DNA of 64,000 nucleotides from Variovorax sp. J2L1-78. Lineage in GTDB: Bacteria > Pseudomonadota > Gammaproteobacteria > Burkholderiales > Burkholderiaceae_C. The stretch lies in assembly GCF_030317205.1 (NCBI RefSeq), contig NZ_JASZYB010000001.1:2232001-2296000 (forward strand), read 5' to 3'. The first letter of the stretch is position 1; each line of letters begins with the position of its first letter. Below the pieces are notes generated by a model that made no database searches, was not told the DNA's origin, and was given only the letters and a program-made list of their open reading frames with translations. Positions 9,090 to 16,964 of the stretch are shown one piece after another. Both the position numbers and the translations under genes were made by a program.

Positions 9090-10340
9090 TCAACGCTTCA
9101 GGCCCTGCGTGCCCTTCACGGTCTTCGCGGCCTTCACCGCCTTCACGGCCTTTCCGACGTTCGCAGTCCTTGCCGCCTTGGCGGCCTTGGCCGCTTTCGC
9201 TTCCCGCTCGGCCTGCTCCGCCTTGACGGCCTTGGCGGCCCGCTCGGCGGCCTCCTGCTTCTGCAGGCGCGCCAGCCGGCCGGGCGTGTTGGTGTAGCTC
9301 GCGTTACCCAGGCCGGTGCCGATGGTGAGCACGGCCCAGTGGTTCACGTCCTGCATGAAAGGCAGTTCGCTCAAGCCCTGCACCACGGCGTCGTTGTGCA
9401 GCCGCACCGTGGTCGGCGCCCCGCCGATGGTCGGCAGCTTCTTGCTCAGCTCGCTGGGCAGGTGAAAGGTGTCGCTTTCCCAGTCGCCCGGCAGGTTCTG
9501 GGTGCCGCGTGCGATGGAGCCGTCGTCGCGGATGCGTCCCGGGCAGGCGATGCCGACGAAGGGCGCCAGGCGGATCTCCTTGCGTTCGCATTCGTCGATG
9601 AGCACCTGCAGCATTTCCGACAGCCGCTCGAGCAAGCCGCGCCGGCTGGGCTTGTCGTCGGCGTGGCGCCACTTCATGCGCTTGACCACCTTGGCCAGCG
9701 ACAGGTCCTCGGCCTTCTTGCGCCGCGTCTTCACGATGCCGCAGCGCAGGTTGGTGCCGCCGATGTCGACCGCGAGGATCGCGTCGTGCGCCGCCAGCAT
9801 GTCCGGCGGCACCAGGTGCACCCAGCCGATCAGGCCGCCGTCGTCGACCTCGTGCGACAGGCGCGCGATCGGCACCTTGACCTTCATGTGCTGCAGGATC
9901 ATCGCGGCCTGCAGGATGGCGCGCTCGCCCACGTCGCTCTCGGGAAAGCCGCCACCGATCACGATGCGCTGGACCTTGTCCCAGGAGGGCTCGCGCAGGA
10001 AGCGTCGCACCACATGGGCCAGTTCCTCGGCGAACTCCTCGATCGCGCCTTCCAGCAAGTCGGCACCTTCGGACGCGCGCTTGCGGCTGAGCACGCGGTC
10101 GAGCGCCTTCTTGCTGAGGTCGCGCGATGCGACATCGCCGAAGGGGTCGTCCTCGCCCTTCTGGCGCCGGCGCTTGCGCCACTGCGCCAGCAGCGCGCGA
10201 AAGGCGGTCTGGCTGGCGGCATCGCCGGCGAAGCCGGTCTTGTCGCGCAACTGCAGGCTGTAGCCGTCGACGATCACGGCAGGAAGTTCACGGGCGCCGT
10301 GGGCATCGGCAAGATGGGGCGGCACGGTCTTGGGGGCCAT
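9090..10340 (-). CDS. ROK-like sugar kinase with permuted halves and a Lys/Ala-rich tail
   Basis: 416 residues with the ATPase fold of ROK kinases: DIGGTN at 192-197, GIACPG at 263-268, LHND at 314-317, GTGLGN at 341-346. The order is odd. The segment that normally ends a ROK protein (an IVIGGG loop, here 127-131, followed by HEVDDGGLIGWVHL at 163-176) comes before DIGGTN instead of after GTGLGN. This looks like a natural circular permutation. The zinc-binding CxCGxxGC segment of many ROK proteins is absent. Residues 363-416 are a basic Ala/Lys-rich tail resembling bacterial histone-H1-like proteins. Start at 10340 (MAPKTVPPH) is chosen over a longer frame that would run into the divergent gene. 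Sugar or polyphosphate substrate unknown. Confidence 0.75.
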   Translation of the reverse strand: MAPKTVPPHLADAHGARELPAVIVDGYSLQLRDKTGFAGDAASQTAFRALLAQWRKRRRQKGEDDPFGDVASRDLSKKALDRVLSRKRASEGADLLEGAIEEFAEELAHVVRRFLREPSWDKVQRIVIGGGFPESDVGERAILQAAMILQHMKVKVPIARLSHEVDDGGLIGWVHLVPPDMLAAHDAILAVDIGGTNLRCGIVKTRRKKAEDLSLAKVVKRMKWRHADDKPSRRGLLERLSEMLQVLIDECERKEIRLAPFVGIACPGRIRDDGSIARGTQNLPGDWESDTFHLPSELSKKLPTIGGAPTTVRLHNDAVVQGLSELPFMQDVNHWAVLTIGTGLGNASYTNTPGRLARLQKQEAAERAAKAVKAEQAEREAKAAKAAKAARTANVGKAVKAVKAAKTVKGTQGLKR

Positions 10341-10484
10341 GGGCTCTTTCGAAAAAAGTGGGAAAGGGTCGAGGTCGCCTGTCGGCGTCGCCGTCCATCG
10401 ACTGTCGCCGCGCACGCGGGGCCGGCCCATCGGCGCTGCGCACGACCGGCTGTAGGAAGGCGGCCTGACCGATACACTGACCGC

Positions 10485-12008
10485 ATGCTGCTGCCGCACC
10501 CGCTCCAGCGCGCCTGGCGGTCGGCGCTGCTCCCCTTGCTCTTCCTGGCGATGCTCGTGGGCACAGGCGCTGCACGCGCGCAGGACGAGCCACTGCGCAT
10601 CGGGTCGAAGCGCTTCACCGAGTCGTACATCCTGGCCGAGGTGCTGGCGAAGACAGCCGCACCCCATACAAGCGTCGCACCCGTGGTCCGCCAAGGCCTG
10701 GGCAACACGGCCATCGTGTACGAGGCGTTGCGCTCCGGCGCCATCGACGTGTACGCGGAATACACCGGCACCATCGCGCTCGAGATCCTGCAGGGCAGCG
10801 CCACGATGACGCCCGCCGAGATGAATGCGCGGCTCGCGCCGCTGGGCCTCGGCGTGGCCGTGCCGCTCGGCTTCAACGACGGCTATGCGCTCGCGATGCG
10901 CAACGCCGACGCCGACCGCCTGAAGCTCGCCACGCTCAGCGACCTAGCCCGGCACCCCGAACTGACGCTGGGACTGTCGAACGAATTCCTCGGCCGTGCC
11001 GACGGCTGGCAGGGCCTGGCCGCGCGCTACGGCTTCACGCAGAAGCCCACCGGCCTCGACCACGGCCTGGCCTACGACGCCATCGCGGCCCAGCAGGTCG
11101 ACGTGATCGACATCTACACGACCGACGCGAAGATCGACCACCTCGGCCTGCGCGTGCTGCAGGACGACCGCGGCTACTTCCCGCGCTACGACGCGGTGCT
11201 GCTGTACCGCCTGGACCTGCCGACAAAGCAGCCGGCCGCCTGGGCCGCGCTGCAGACGCTCGAAGGCCGCATCGACGAGCGCGCCATGATCGCGATGAAC
11301 GCGCGTGCCGAACTGCAAGGCACGGCCTTCGACACCATCGCCCGCGACTTCCTCGCCGGCGGCAAAGCCTCGGCGGGCCAACGCGGCTTCCTGGCGAAGC
11401 TGCTCGGCAGCGACCTGGGGCGGCTCACGCGCCAGCACCTGCTGCTGGTGGCGGTGTCGGTCGGCCTGGCGATTCTGGTCGGCGTGCCGCTGGCCGTGTG
11501 GGTGTCCTCGCATGCACGCACCCGCGCCGTGGTGCTGGGCATCGCCGGCCTGATGCAGACCGTGCCCTCGCTCGCCTTGCTGGCGGTGCTGATCTCGCTG
11601 ATCGGCCGCATCGGCACGCTGCCCGCACTCATCGCGCTCACGCTCTACGCGCTGCTGCCCATCATGCGCAACACCGTCACCGGCCTGGCCGAGGTGCCGC
11701 AGGGGCTGCGGCAGGCCGGCACGGCGCTCGGCATGACATCGGCGCAACGCATGCGACTGGTGCAACTGCCGCTCGCCATGCCGACGCTGCTGGCGGGCGT
11801 GCGGACCGCCACGACGATCGCGATCGGCACCGCGACCATCGCCGCCTTCGTCGGCGCGGGCGGCTTCGGTGAACGCATCGTCACCGGGCTGGCGCTGAAC
11901 GACCGGCAACTGCTGCTGGCCGGTGCGCTGCCGGCGGCGGCACTGGCCTTGCTGAGTGAACTGGTGTTCGAGGCGGTGGACCGCCTGTGGCTGCGACGGC
12001 CGCGTTAG
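10485..12008 (+). CDS. OpuB/osmoprotectant-type ABC fusion: binding protein plus permease
   Basis: 507-residue fusion. A signal sequence (residues 1-30, ending GAARAQ) leads into a periplasmic OpuAC/OsmX-type domain (IGSKRFTESYILAEVLAK, DVYAEYTGTIALEIL, QQVDVIDIYTTDAKI). From about residue 310 follow five or so membrane helices of a BPD permease, with the loop EVPQGLRQAGTALGM that contacts the ATPase. Related systems import choline, betaine, carnitine or ergothioneine. The domain order here is binding protein first, the reverse of the permease-first EgtU-type fusions. No cognate ATPase gene is near. It is divergent from the ROK-like gene, and its last four bases overlap the convergent gene at 12005. 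Confidence 0.88.
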   Translation: MLLPHPLQRAWRSALLPLLFLAMLVGTGAARAQDEPLRIGSKRFTESYILAEVLAKTAAPHTSVAPVVRQGLGNTAIVYEALRSGAIDVYAEYTGTIALEILQGSATMTPAEMNARLAPLGLGVAVPLGFNDGYALAMRNADADRLKLATLSDLARHPELTLGLSNEFLGRADGWQGLAARYGFTQKPTGLDHGLAYDAIAAQQVDVIDIYTTDAKIDHLGLRVLQDDRGYFPRYDAVLLYRLDLPTKQPAAWAALQTLEGRIDERAMIAMNARAELQGTAFDTIARDFLAGGKASAGQRGFLAKLLGSDLGRLTRQHLLLVAVSVGLAILVGVPLAVWVSSHARTRAVVLGIAGLMQTVPSLALLAVLISLIGRIGTLPALIALTLYALLPIMRNTVTGLAEVPQGLRQAGTALGMTSAQRMRLVQLPLAMPTLLAGVRTATTIAIGTATIAAFVGAGGFGERIVTGLALNDRQLLLAGALPAAALALLSELVFEAVDRLWLRRPR

Positions 12009-12337
12009 CGCGGCGGCGTCTCCGACTTCGAACTGCGGATGCCGGCGATCTGGCCGCGCACGACCTTCCAGAAGTTCTTGCTGTCGTCGAGCAGGCGCCA
12101 GGCGTTGGAACGGTGCGCCAACACGCCGACTTCGGGCAGGGCTTCGCGGAGGTTCTTGAGGCCCAGGAGCTTGGTGTATTTGCGCACCGTGGCCGGGCTG
12201 TGGATGAGCAGCAGCACGCGCCAGCCGTAGTGGCGCCCGATGATCAGCATCCCGATCGCGCTCTCGAGATCGTTCAACTCACCCTGGAATCCGTCGACCG
12301 CCCGGTCGACCAAAGACATGATCTGCTCGTCGGTCAT
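12005..12337 (-). CDS. Hypothetical protein, 110 aa
   Basis: Not recognised. A small soluble protein, helical in appearance (MTDEQIMSLVDRAVDGFQGE, then a hydrophobic core YGWRVLLLIHS and LGLKNLREALPEVG). No signal peptide or membrane helix. I start it at 12337; an in-frame ATG at 12370 would add MCAPKRGYFVA and cannot be excluded, though neither start has a strong ribosome-binding site. It is convergent with the ABC fusion gene, and the stop codons overlap on opposite strands (TTAG). It could be transcribed with the cytochrome b561 pair upstream. Confidence 0.65.
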   Translation of the reverse strand: MTDEQIMSLVDRAVDGFQGELNDLESAIGMLIIGRHYGWRVLLLIHSPATVRKYTKLLGLKNLREALPEVGVLAHRSNAWRLLDDSKNFWKVVRGQIAGIRSSKSETPPR

Positions 12338-12371
12338 CGCCACGAAATACCCCCGCTTCGGCGCACACATC

Positions 12372-12911
12372 TTAGCGTTCGGTCGAACGCTTCCTTCCGC
12401 TCCACATGGCGGCGACGAGATTTTCGCGGTGGCGCCAGCTCATGAAGGCCACGCCGAACAGGTGAATAGCCACCAGGCCCACGAGGGTCCAGGCCGAGAT
12501 GCGGTGCGTGAGTTCGAGCCATCCGAGGCCCCAGAAACGGTCGGTCGTGTACAGGATGCCGGAGACGCAGACGATGCCCACGCAGAGCAGCAACAGCACG
12601 ATCATCCAGCCGCCGAGCGGGTTGTGGCCCAGCACGCGCGGTGCGTTCCCGCGCAGGAGCCTGCCGGCGTAGCCGAACACGACGCGCGGGCCGCACACGA
12701 AGCTGGCGAAGCGCGCGTGGCGGCTGCCCGCCAGGCCCCAGACGCCGCGCGCGAGCATCACGCCCAGGGCGGTGTAGCCGGCCCACAGATGCAGCGCCAG
12801 GCGCGACTCGCCCGCCCACCAGGCCAGCGCTACCGAGGCCGCGAGGCCCCAGTGCATCAGGCGCTGCGCGAGGTCCCAGACGCGGACCGTGCCGGGCGGG
12901 GGCAGGCTCAC
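12372..12911 (-). CDS. Cytochrome b561-type membrane protein
   Basis: 179-residue inner-membrane diheme cytochrome b of the bacterial Ni-hydrogenase/cytochrome b561 type. Four membrane segments carry candidate heme histidines in LMHWGLAAS, LALHLWAGY, LTHRISAW and AIHLFGVAF. The GTG start at 12911 (VSLPPPGTVRVWD) overlaps the stop of the upstream PepSY gene by four bases (GTGA), the reason for rejecting the longer frame. Such proteins pass electrons between quinol and periplasmic partners. Coupling to a secreted PepSY protein is a common arrangement; the acceptor is unknown. Confidence 0.85.
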   Translation of the reverse strand: MSLPPPGTVRVWDLAQRLMHWGLAASVALAWWAGESRLALHLWAGYTALGVMLARGVWGLAGSRHARFASFVCGPRVVFGYAGRLLRGNAPRVLGHNPLGGWMIVLLLLCVGIVCVSGILYTTDRFWGLGWLELTHRISAWTLVGLVAIHLFGVAFMSWRHRENLVAAMWSGRKRSTER

Positions 12912-13216
12912 TCGGGCTGCTTGATCTCGCCGACCTTGGCGAAGGTCTTCGGGTCGAAAAAGGCCTCGACGCGGCGGCCGCTGGTGTCGAAGCCGTACAC
13001 CTCGTAGCAGCCGTTGAAGTTCTTGACCTGGCGGACCTTCCAGCCCTCCGAGACCAGCTTCTTCTGCAGCTCCATCTGCGGCTTCATTTCTTCCTTGGCC
13101 ACGGCTTCGCATTTGACGGCGTTGTGGTCAACGTACTGCGCGGCCGCAACGCCGGCGAACGACAGCGGAACGATGGCGCCGACGACGATGCGCAGGAGCC
13201 GGGAGACAACGGTCAT
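12908..13216 (-). CDS. Secreted PepSY-like protein
   Basis: 102 residues with a signal peptide (MTVVSRLLRIVVGAIVPLSF, cleaved near GVAAAQ) and a PepSY-like fold in the mature part: VSEGWKVRQVKNFNGCYEVY followed by FDTSGRRVEAFFDPKT. Two cysteines remain in the mature protein. Start at 13216 follows GAGG by seven bases. Co-translated with the cytochrome b561 gene, so it probably acts beside it in the periplasm. No enzymatic function can be stated. Confidence 0.8.
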   Translation of the reverse strand: MTVVSRLLRIVVGAIVPLSFAGVAAAQYVDHNAVKCEAVAKEEMKPQMELQKKLVSEGWKVRQVKNFNGCYEVYGFDTSGRRVEAFFDPKTFAKVGEIKQPE

Positions 13217-13251
13217 GGATGAACCTCGATGCAGGGAAGGCCGCGCAGCGC

Positions 13252-13938
13252 TCAGACGTCGAGCCACATGCGCAGCAGGTTGTGGTACGTGCTGGTGAGG
13301 CCGATCACGCCCGGATCGGTCTCGCCATAGGAACTGCGCAGGTGACGCAGATGGTTGTCCATGTCGAACAACAGGCGGCGCTGTTCGTCGCTGCGGACCA
13401 TGCTCTGGATCCAGAAGTAACTCGCGACGCGAAAGCCCCGCGTGACCGGTGTCACCCGGTGCACGCTGGTGCCGGGGTACATCACCATGTCACCCGCGGC
13501 CAGCTTCACGCGTTGCTCGCCGTAGGTGTCTTCAATGACCAGTTCGCCGCCGTCGTAGTCGGCCGGGTCGCTCAGGAAGAGCGTGCACGAGATGTCCGTA
13601 CGGACCCGGCCCGAACCGTCGCGCAGGAAGCGCACGGAACTGTCGACGTGGTTGCCGAACGCATTGGACGCGCCGCCATAGCGGTTGAAGAGCGGTGGCG
13701 AAATCTGCTTGGGCAGTGCTGCCGAGAAGAACACCTGGTGCCGCTCCAGCCCCCGCAGCAACAGGCGCTGCACCGCACGGGTTTCGTCGCAATCCTCCTG
13801 CAACTGCTCGTTGTTCTTGGCCAGCGCGGACTGGCTGCCCGCGGTGATCCGGCCGTCACCCCAGGGGGCGTCGGCCAGGATCGCCCGGGCCTCTCGCAGC
13901 TCCTCGGGTGTGAGCACCTGTTTGACGTGCAGCAGCAT
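13252..13938 (-). CDS. Fe(II)/2-oxoglutarate PKHD-type hydroxylase, PiuC/YbiX family
   Basis: 228-residue cytoplasmic oxygenase. The iron-binding triad is visible as His97-x-Asp99 ([11 protein letters not shown]) and His160 ([13 protein letters not shown]), with Arg170 as the likely 2-oxoglutarate contact. The C-terminal extension is typical of the family. The gene sits 18 bp downstream of a TonB-dependent siderophore receptor on the same strand, the classic piuA-piuC arrangement seen with iron-starvation genes, and the two are likely one transcript. The substrate of PiuC is not established in general; a role in siderophore or receptor-linked iron use is inferred from context. Confidence 0.9.
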   Translation of the reverse strand: MLLHVKQVLTPEELREARAILADAPWGDGRITAGSQSALAKNNEQLQEDCDETRAVQRLLLRGLERHQVFFSAALPKQISPPLFNRYGGASNAFGNHVDSSVRFLRDGSGRVRTDISCTLFLSDPADYDGGELVIEDTYGEQRVKLAAGDMVMYPGTSVHRVTPVTRGFRVASYFWIQSMVRSDEQRRLLFDMDNHLRHLRSSYGETDPGVIGLTSTYHNLLRMWLDV

Positions 13939-13956
13939 GGTTGCAGGATAGCCCGA

Positions 13957-16263
13957 TCAGAAGCGAACGCCGACCGTGGCGAGCACCTGGCGTTTGGCAC
14001 CGAGGATGGTGAAGCCCGGGTACAGCTGATCGCCGTAGGCCTTGTTGCTCAGGTTGTTGACGTTGATCTGCGCATACACATCCGGGGTGAACTTGTACTC
14101 GAACATCGCATCGGCCACCATGTAGCCCGGCACGCGGGCGGTTGCAGAGGCGGCGCCGGTGTTACCCGTCAGCGGGCGGTTTTCGGTGGCGCCATGCGCG
14201 CCCAGCGCCACGCGCATCTTCGAGGTTGCCTGGTAGCTGATCCAGACGGCACCCGACTGCTTGGGCGTGAGACCGACGCGCTGCCCCACCGAGGCCTGTG
14301 CGGCAGCAGCGCTGCCGGCCTGGTCGATCTTCGCGACCGGCACCCAGGTGTAGGAGAAATAGACCTCCCATTGCGGCCCCAGGCGGCCGACCACGTCGAG
14401 CTCGAGGCCGGCGGTGTGCCGCTTGCCCGACAGCGTGTAGGCCGAGCCGGCGAAGTCGGAATCGGTGGTGCGCTCGTTGTACTTCTCGGTGCGGAAGATC
14501 GCGCCGCGTGTCGACAGCGCGCCGCCCAGCCAGTCGAGCTTGGCGCCCAGTTCGAGGTTGCGGCTCTTCTCCGGCGGCGTGTTGGCGTTCTGCGGCGTGA
14601 CGTATTGGTAGGTGTCGGCCGAGGTGTTGAACGAGGTGCCGTACGACAGGTGATAGGACTGCGTGTCGGTCGGCTGGAACAGCACGCCGCCGCGATAGCT
14701 CCACGGTGAATTCGACAGGTGCGTGCTGGTGGTGCTGATCAGCCGGCCGTTGGCGCCCGTGGCATAGCCCAACTGCTCGAAGTCGCCAGAGAAGTGGTCG
14801 TAGCGCACGCCGCCGAGCAGCTTCCATTGCGGTGCCACCTGGACCAAGTCCTGCAGGTACACGCCATAGGCCTTGGCGTCGTAGTTGCTCGAATGGCGCC
14901 ATTGCGGTGACAGGCCGGTGCCGGTCAGGCCGGCGCCGTCGTCGGGCGTGCCGACCTGCGTGAACGGACGCGTGCCGAGCGTGCTGCCGTTGTTCTGGAA
15001 GCGATTCGCCTCTTCCTTCGAGGCGTCGATGCCGGTCAGCAGCTCGTGCTTCATGCCGAGGGCGTTGAAGGCCTGGCTGTAGTCGCTTTGCGCATAGGTC
15101 GCCTTGTAGCGGTCCTTGCGCGGTGTCAGGCCGCTGCGCGTGAGGAAGGTCGCCGGGTCAAGCGAGGTGACGGCAGGCGTGTTGGGCGGGCAGGCACCCG
15201 CCGCGGTCGGACGCGCGCCGCAGGCACCGACCGCCGTGCTCCATTGCGCCCGGTCGAACACGCCGCTGCGCACCTGCGTACGCAACTCGCCACCATTGGC
15301 GAAGGCGTGCTTCCACGCCCCGTGCACATAGTTGGCCTCGCCGTCGACGAAGTCTGCCGAGGTGCCGTAATACTTGCCCGGCTTGACCGGCGCCAGGCTG
15401 CCGTTGACGTAACGAACGGCCGACATCGGCACATTGTTGTTCTTCAGATGGAACAAACCGACGGTGAACTCGTCCGCCGTACCCAGTCCCCAGCTGTAGC
15501 TCGGCGCGATGCCGTTCTTGTCGATGTTCGCGCCGCCGTTGTCCGCCTTGTTGTACATCGCGTTGATGCGCAGCGCCGAGGTTTCGCCGGTACGGATGTT
15601 GAAGTCGGCGGTGGTGCGGTAGTAGCCGCCGGTGCCCACGGTGCCGACGACGTCGGTCTGGTCGGCCAGCAGCGGCTTCTTGCTCACCTGGTTCACCACG
15701 CCGCCGGTCGAGCCGCGGCCGAACAGCATCGAGGCGGAACCACGCATCACCTCGATGCGGTCGAGATTGAAGGTGTCACGGTCGTACTGGGACGGGTCGC
15801 GCATGCCATCGATCATCAGGTCGCCGGTGCTGGCGATCGGGAAGCCGCGCAGCCGGATGTCCTGGTCGGTGCCGTTCTCGGTGGCGGCGAAGGTGATGCC
15901 GGCCGTGTAGTGCAGTGCGTCGCGCAGTGTGTCGAGCTTCACGTCGTCGATCAGCTTCTCGGTCACCACGGTGATCGACTGGGGCACGTCGCGAATGTCC
16001 TGCACGCCTTTGCCGATGCTGGTCTTCTTGGTCTGAATCTGGTCCTTGCCCTGCGTTTCGGCTTCCCCGGTCACGGTCACCGTGCCGAGTGTCCCACCCG
16101 TCGCAGGCGGCGTCTGCGCCCAACTGCTGACGGAGGCCGCCAGCATGAGCGCGCCAAGCGGAAATGCGGTGGCTGCGTCGACCGATCGTGCAGCGAGGGA
16201 GCGGAAAGCGGGAGCGGCGGGCGCAGGCGCGCGGCGGGATTTTCGAGCCAAGGGGGCCTCCAT
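13957..16263 (-). CDS. TonB-dependent catecholate-siderophore receptor (Fiu/PiuA-like)
   Basis: 768-residue outer-membrane receptor. A long basic N-terminus leads into a signal sequence (residues about 25-50, ending SSWAQ). A plug domain with QSITVVTEKLIDD and MLFGRGSTGGVVNQVSKKP follows, then a 22-strand barrel ending in the terminal aromatic motif VGVRF. The plug and barrel pattern matches Fiu/PiuA-type receptors for iron-catecholates. Start at 16263 (MEAPLARKS) was chosen because the longer frame adds a non-signal-like, cysteine-rich leader overlapping the promoter. Divergent from a small Fur-like regulator at 16517. Confidence 0.92.
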   Translation of the reverse strand: MEAPLARKSRRAPAPAAPAFRSLAARSVDAATAFPLGALMLAASVSSWAQTPPATGGTLGTVTVTGEAETQGKDQIQTKKTSIGKGVQDIRDVPQSITVVTEKLIDDVKLDTLRDALHYTAGITFAATENGTDQDIRLRGFPIASTGDLMIDGMRDPSQYDRDTFNLDRIEVMRGSASMLFGRGSTGGVVNQVSKKPLLADQTDVVGTVGTGGYYRTTADFNIRTGETSALRINAMYNKADNGGANIDKNGIAPSYSWGLGTADEFTVGLFHLKNNNVPMSAVRYVNGSLAPVKPGKYYGTSADFVDGEANYVHGAWKHAFANGGELRTQVRSGVFDRAQWSTAVGACGARPTAAGACPPNTPAVTSLDPATFLTRSGLTPRKDRYKATYAQSDYSQAFNALGMKHELLTGIDASKEEANRFQNNGSTLGTRPFTQVGTPDDGAGLTGTGLSPQWRHSSNYDAKAYGVYLQDLVQVAPQWKLLGGVRYDHFSGDFEQLGYATGANGRLISTTSTHLSNSPWSYRGGVLFQPTDTQSYHLSYGTSFNTSADTYQYVTPQNANTPPEKSRNLELGAKLDWLGGALSTRGAIFRTEKYNERTTDSDFAGSAYTLSGKRHTAGLELDVVGRLGPQWEVYFSYTWVPVAKIDQAGSAAAAQASVGQRVGLTPKQSGAVWISYQATSKMRVALGAHGATENRPLTGNTGAASATARVPGYMVADAMFEYKFTPDVYAQINVNNLSNKAYGDQLYPGFTILGAKRQVLATVGVRF

Positions 16264-16369
16264 GAAAACGCGAACGCCAAAAGCGTCGCGGTGGGTGGAA
16301 GGCTGGCTACGCGCTGGAGCGCAAATGGCTTGCCGGGAATGCGGAACGCAGTATAGGGTTTGGCGACAA

Positions 16370-16428
16370 AAGTAGCACTTGATAACCCACTCTTCTTTGC
16401 TACTTGTATTGGACATACAACTGTCCAA
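16370..16428. promoter_or_regulatory. Inverted repeats in the divergent promoter of receptor and Fur-like gene
   Basis: Two separate perfect inverted repeats lie in this 253-bp AT-richer gap: AAGTAGCA (16370-16377) with TGCTACTT (16398-16405), and TTGGACA (16409-16415) with TGTCCAA (16422-16428) around a 6-bp centre. A weaker CTAC/GTAG pair follows near 16440. None is a canonical Fur box. They are candidate operators for the adjacent Fur-like protein and would lie over the receptor promoter. Confidence 0.5.
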
Positions 16429-16516
16429 CCAAGATTTCCCTACTTTGCAGTAGTACGCTGTCGTCCTACTCTATGCATTTTTTCATCCGCCCTGCACTTT
16501 GGATGCCCGCCGCCTC

Positions 16517-16852
16517 ATGTCCCCACGCAGCCATTCCCCAACCACCGGACGGCTCGGCGCGCAACACGACGCCGTGCTGTCGACGCTGCGCGCCATGCCC
16601 ACCCCCGAGCCCGACGCGCACACGATCTACCGGGCCCTCCTCACCCAAGGCCAGGACATGCCCTTGTCGACGCTCTATCGCGCGCTCAAGGCACTCGAGA
16701 GCGCCGGCCTGGTGCGACGTCAATGGGCGCCGCACCACGGACGTCCACGCGGTGTCTACAGCGCGACCGGGGACAGTTCAGCCGCCGCGCAAGCCGGTGC
16801 CGTGTGCGCGCACTGCGGGGCGCATCTCGCGACGACCGGCACCTCGTCGTAG
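16517..16852 (+). CDS. Small Fur-family-like transcriptional regulator
   Basis: 111 residues that fit the DNA-binding half of a Fur-family protein: DAVLSTLRAMPTPEPDAHTIYRALL, then the recognition region MPLSTLYRALKALESAGLVR, then GRPRGVY and a single CxxC pair (Cys97, Cys100, CAHCG). It is shorter than Fur (about 140-150) and lacks the histidine-rich metal-sensing and dimer strands after the CxxC. It lies between a siderophore receptor and an FTR1 iron permease and so probably controls iron uptake. ATG at 16517 is preferred over TTG at 16499; neither has a good ribosome-binding site. It could also be a degenerate Fur copy. Confidence 0.75.
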   Translation: MSPRSHSPTTGRLGAQHDAVLSTLRAMPTPEPDAHTIYRALLTQGQDMPLSTLYRALKALESAGLVRRQWAPHHGRPRGVYSATGDSSAAAQAGAVCAHCGAHLATTGTSS

Positions 16853-16964
16853 TCGCGGCCGCCCCGACACGCTGCGCCGGCTCAACGCCGGACCCGCATG
16901 ACGGCCGCATTCCGGCACGGGCAGAATCGGGCCGTCCTTCTTTTCCGTCGCCGCGCTCTGCCCC

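Noticed and set aside
9109-9297. Tandem-repeat-like DNA with repeated GCCTTG and GGCCTT units
   Set aside because: Not a separate repeat or CRISPR; it is the coding sequence of the Lys/Ala-rich tail of the kinase-like protein.
12372-13112. A 246-residue version of the cytochrome b561 protein
   Set aside because: The added N-terminal part is out-of-frame sequence of the upstream PepSY gene. The GTG at 12911 overlapping its stop is the better start.
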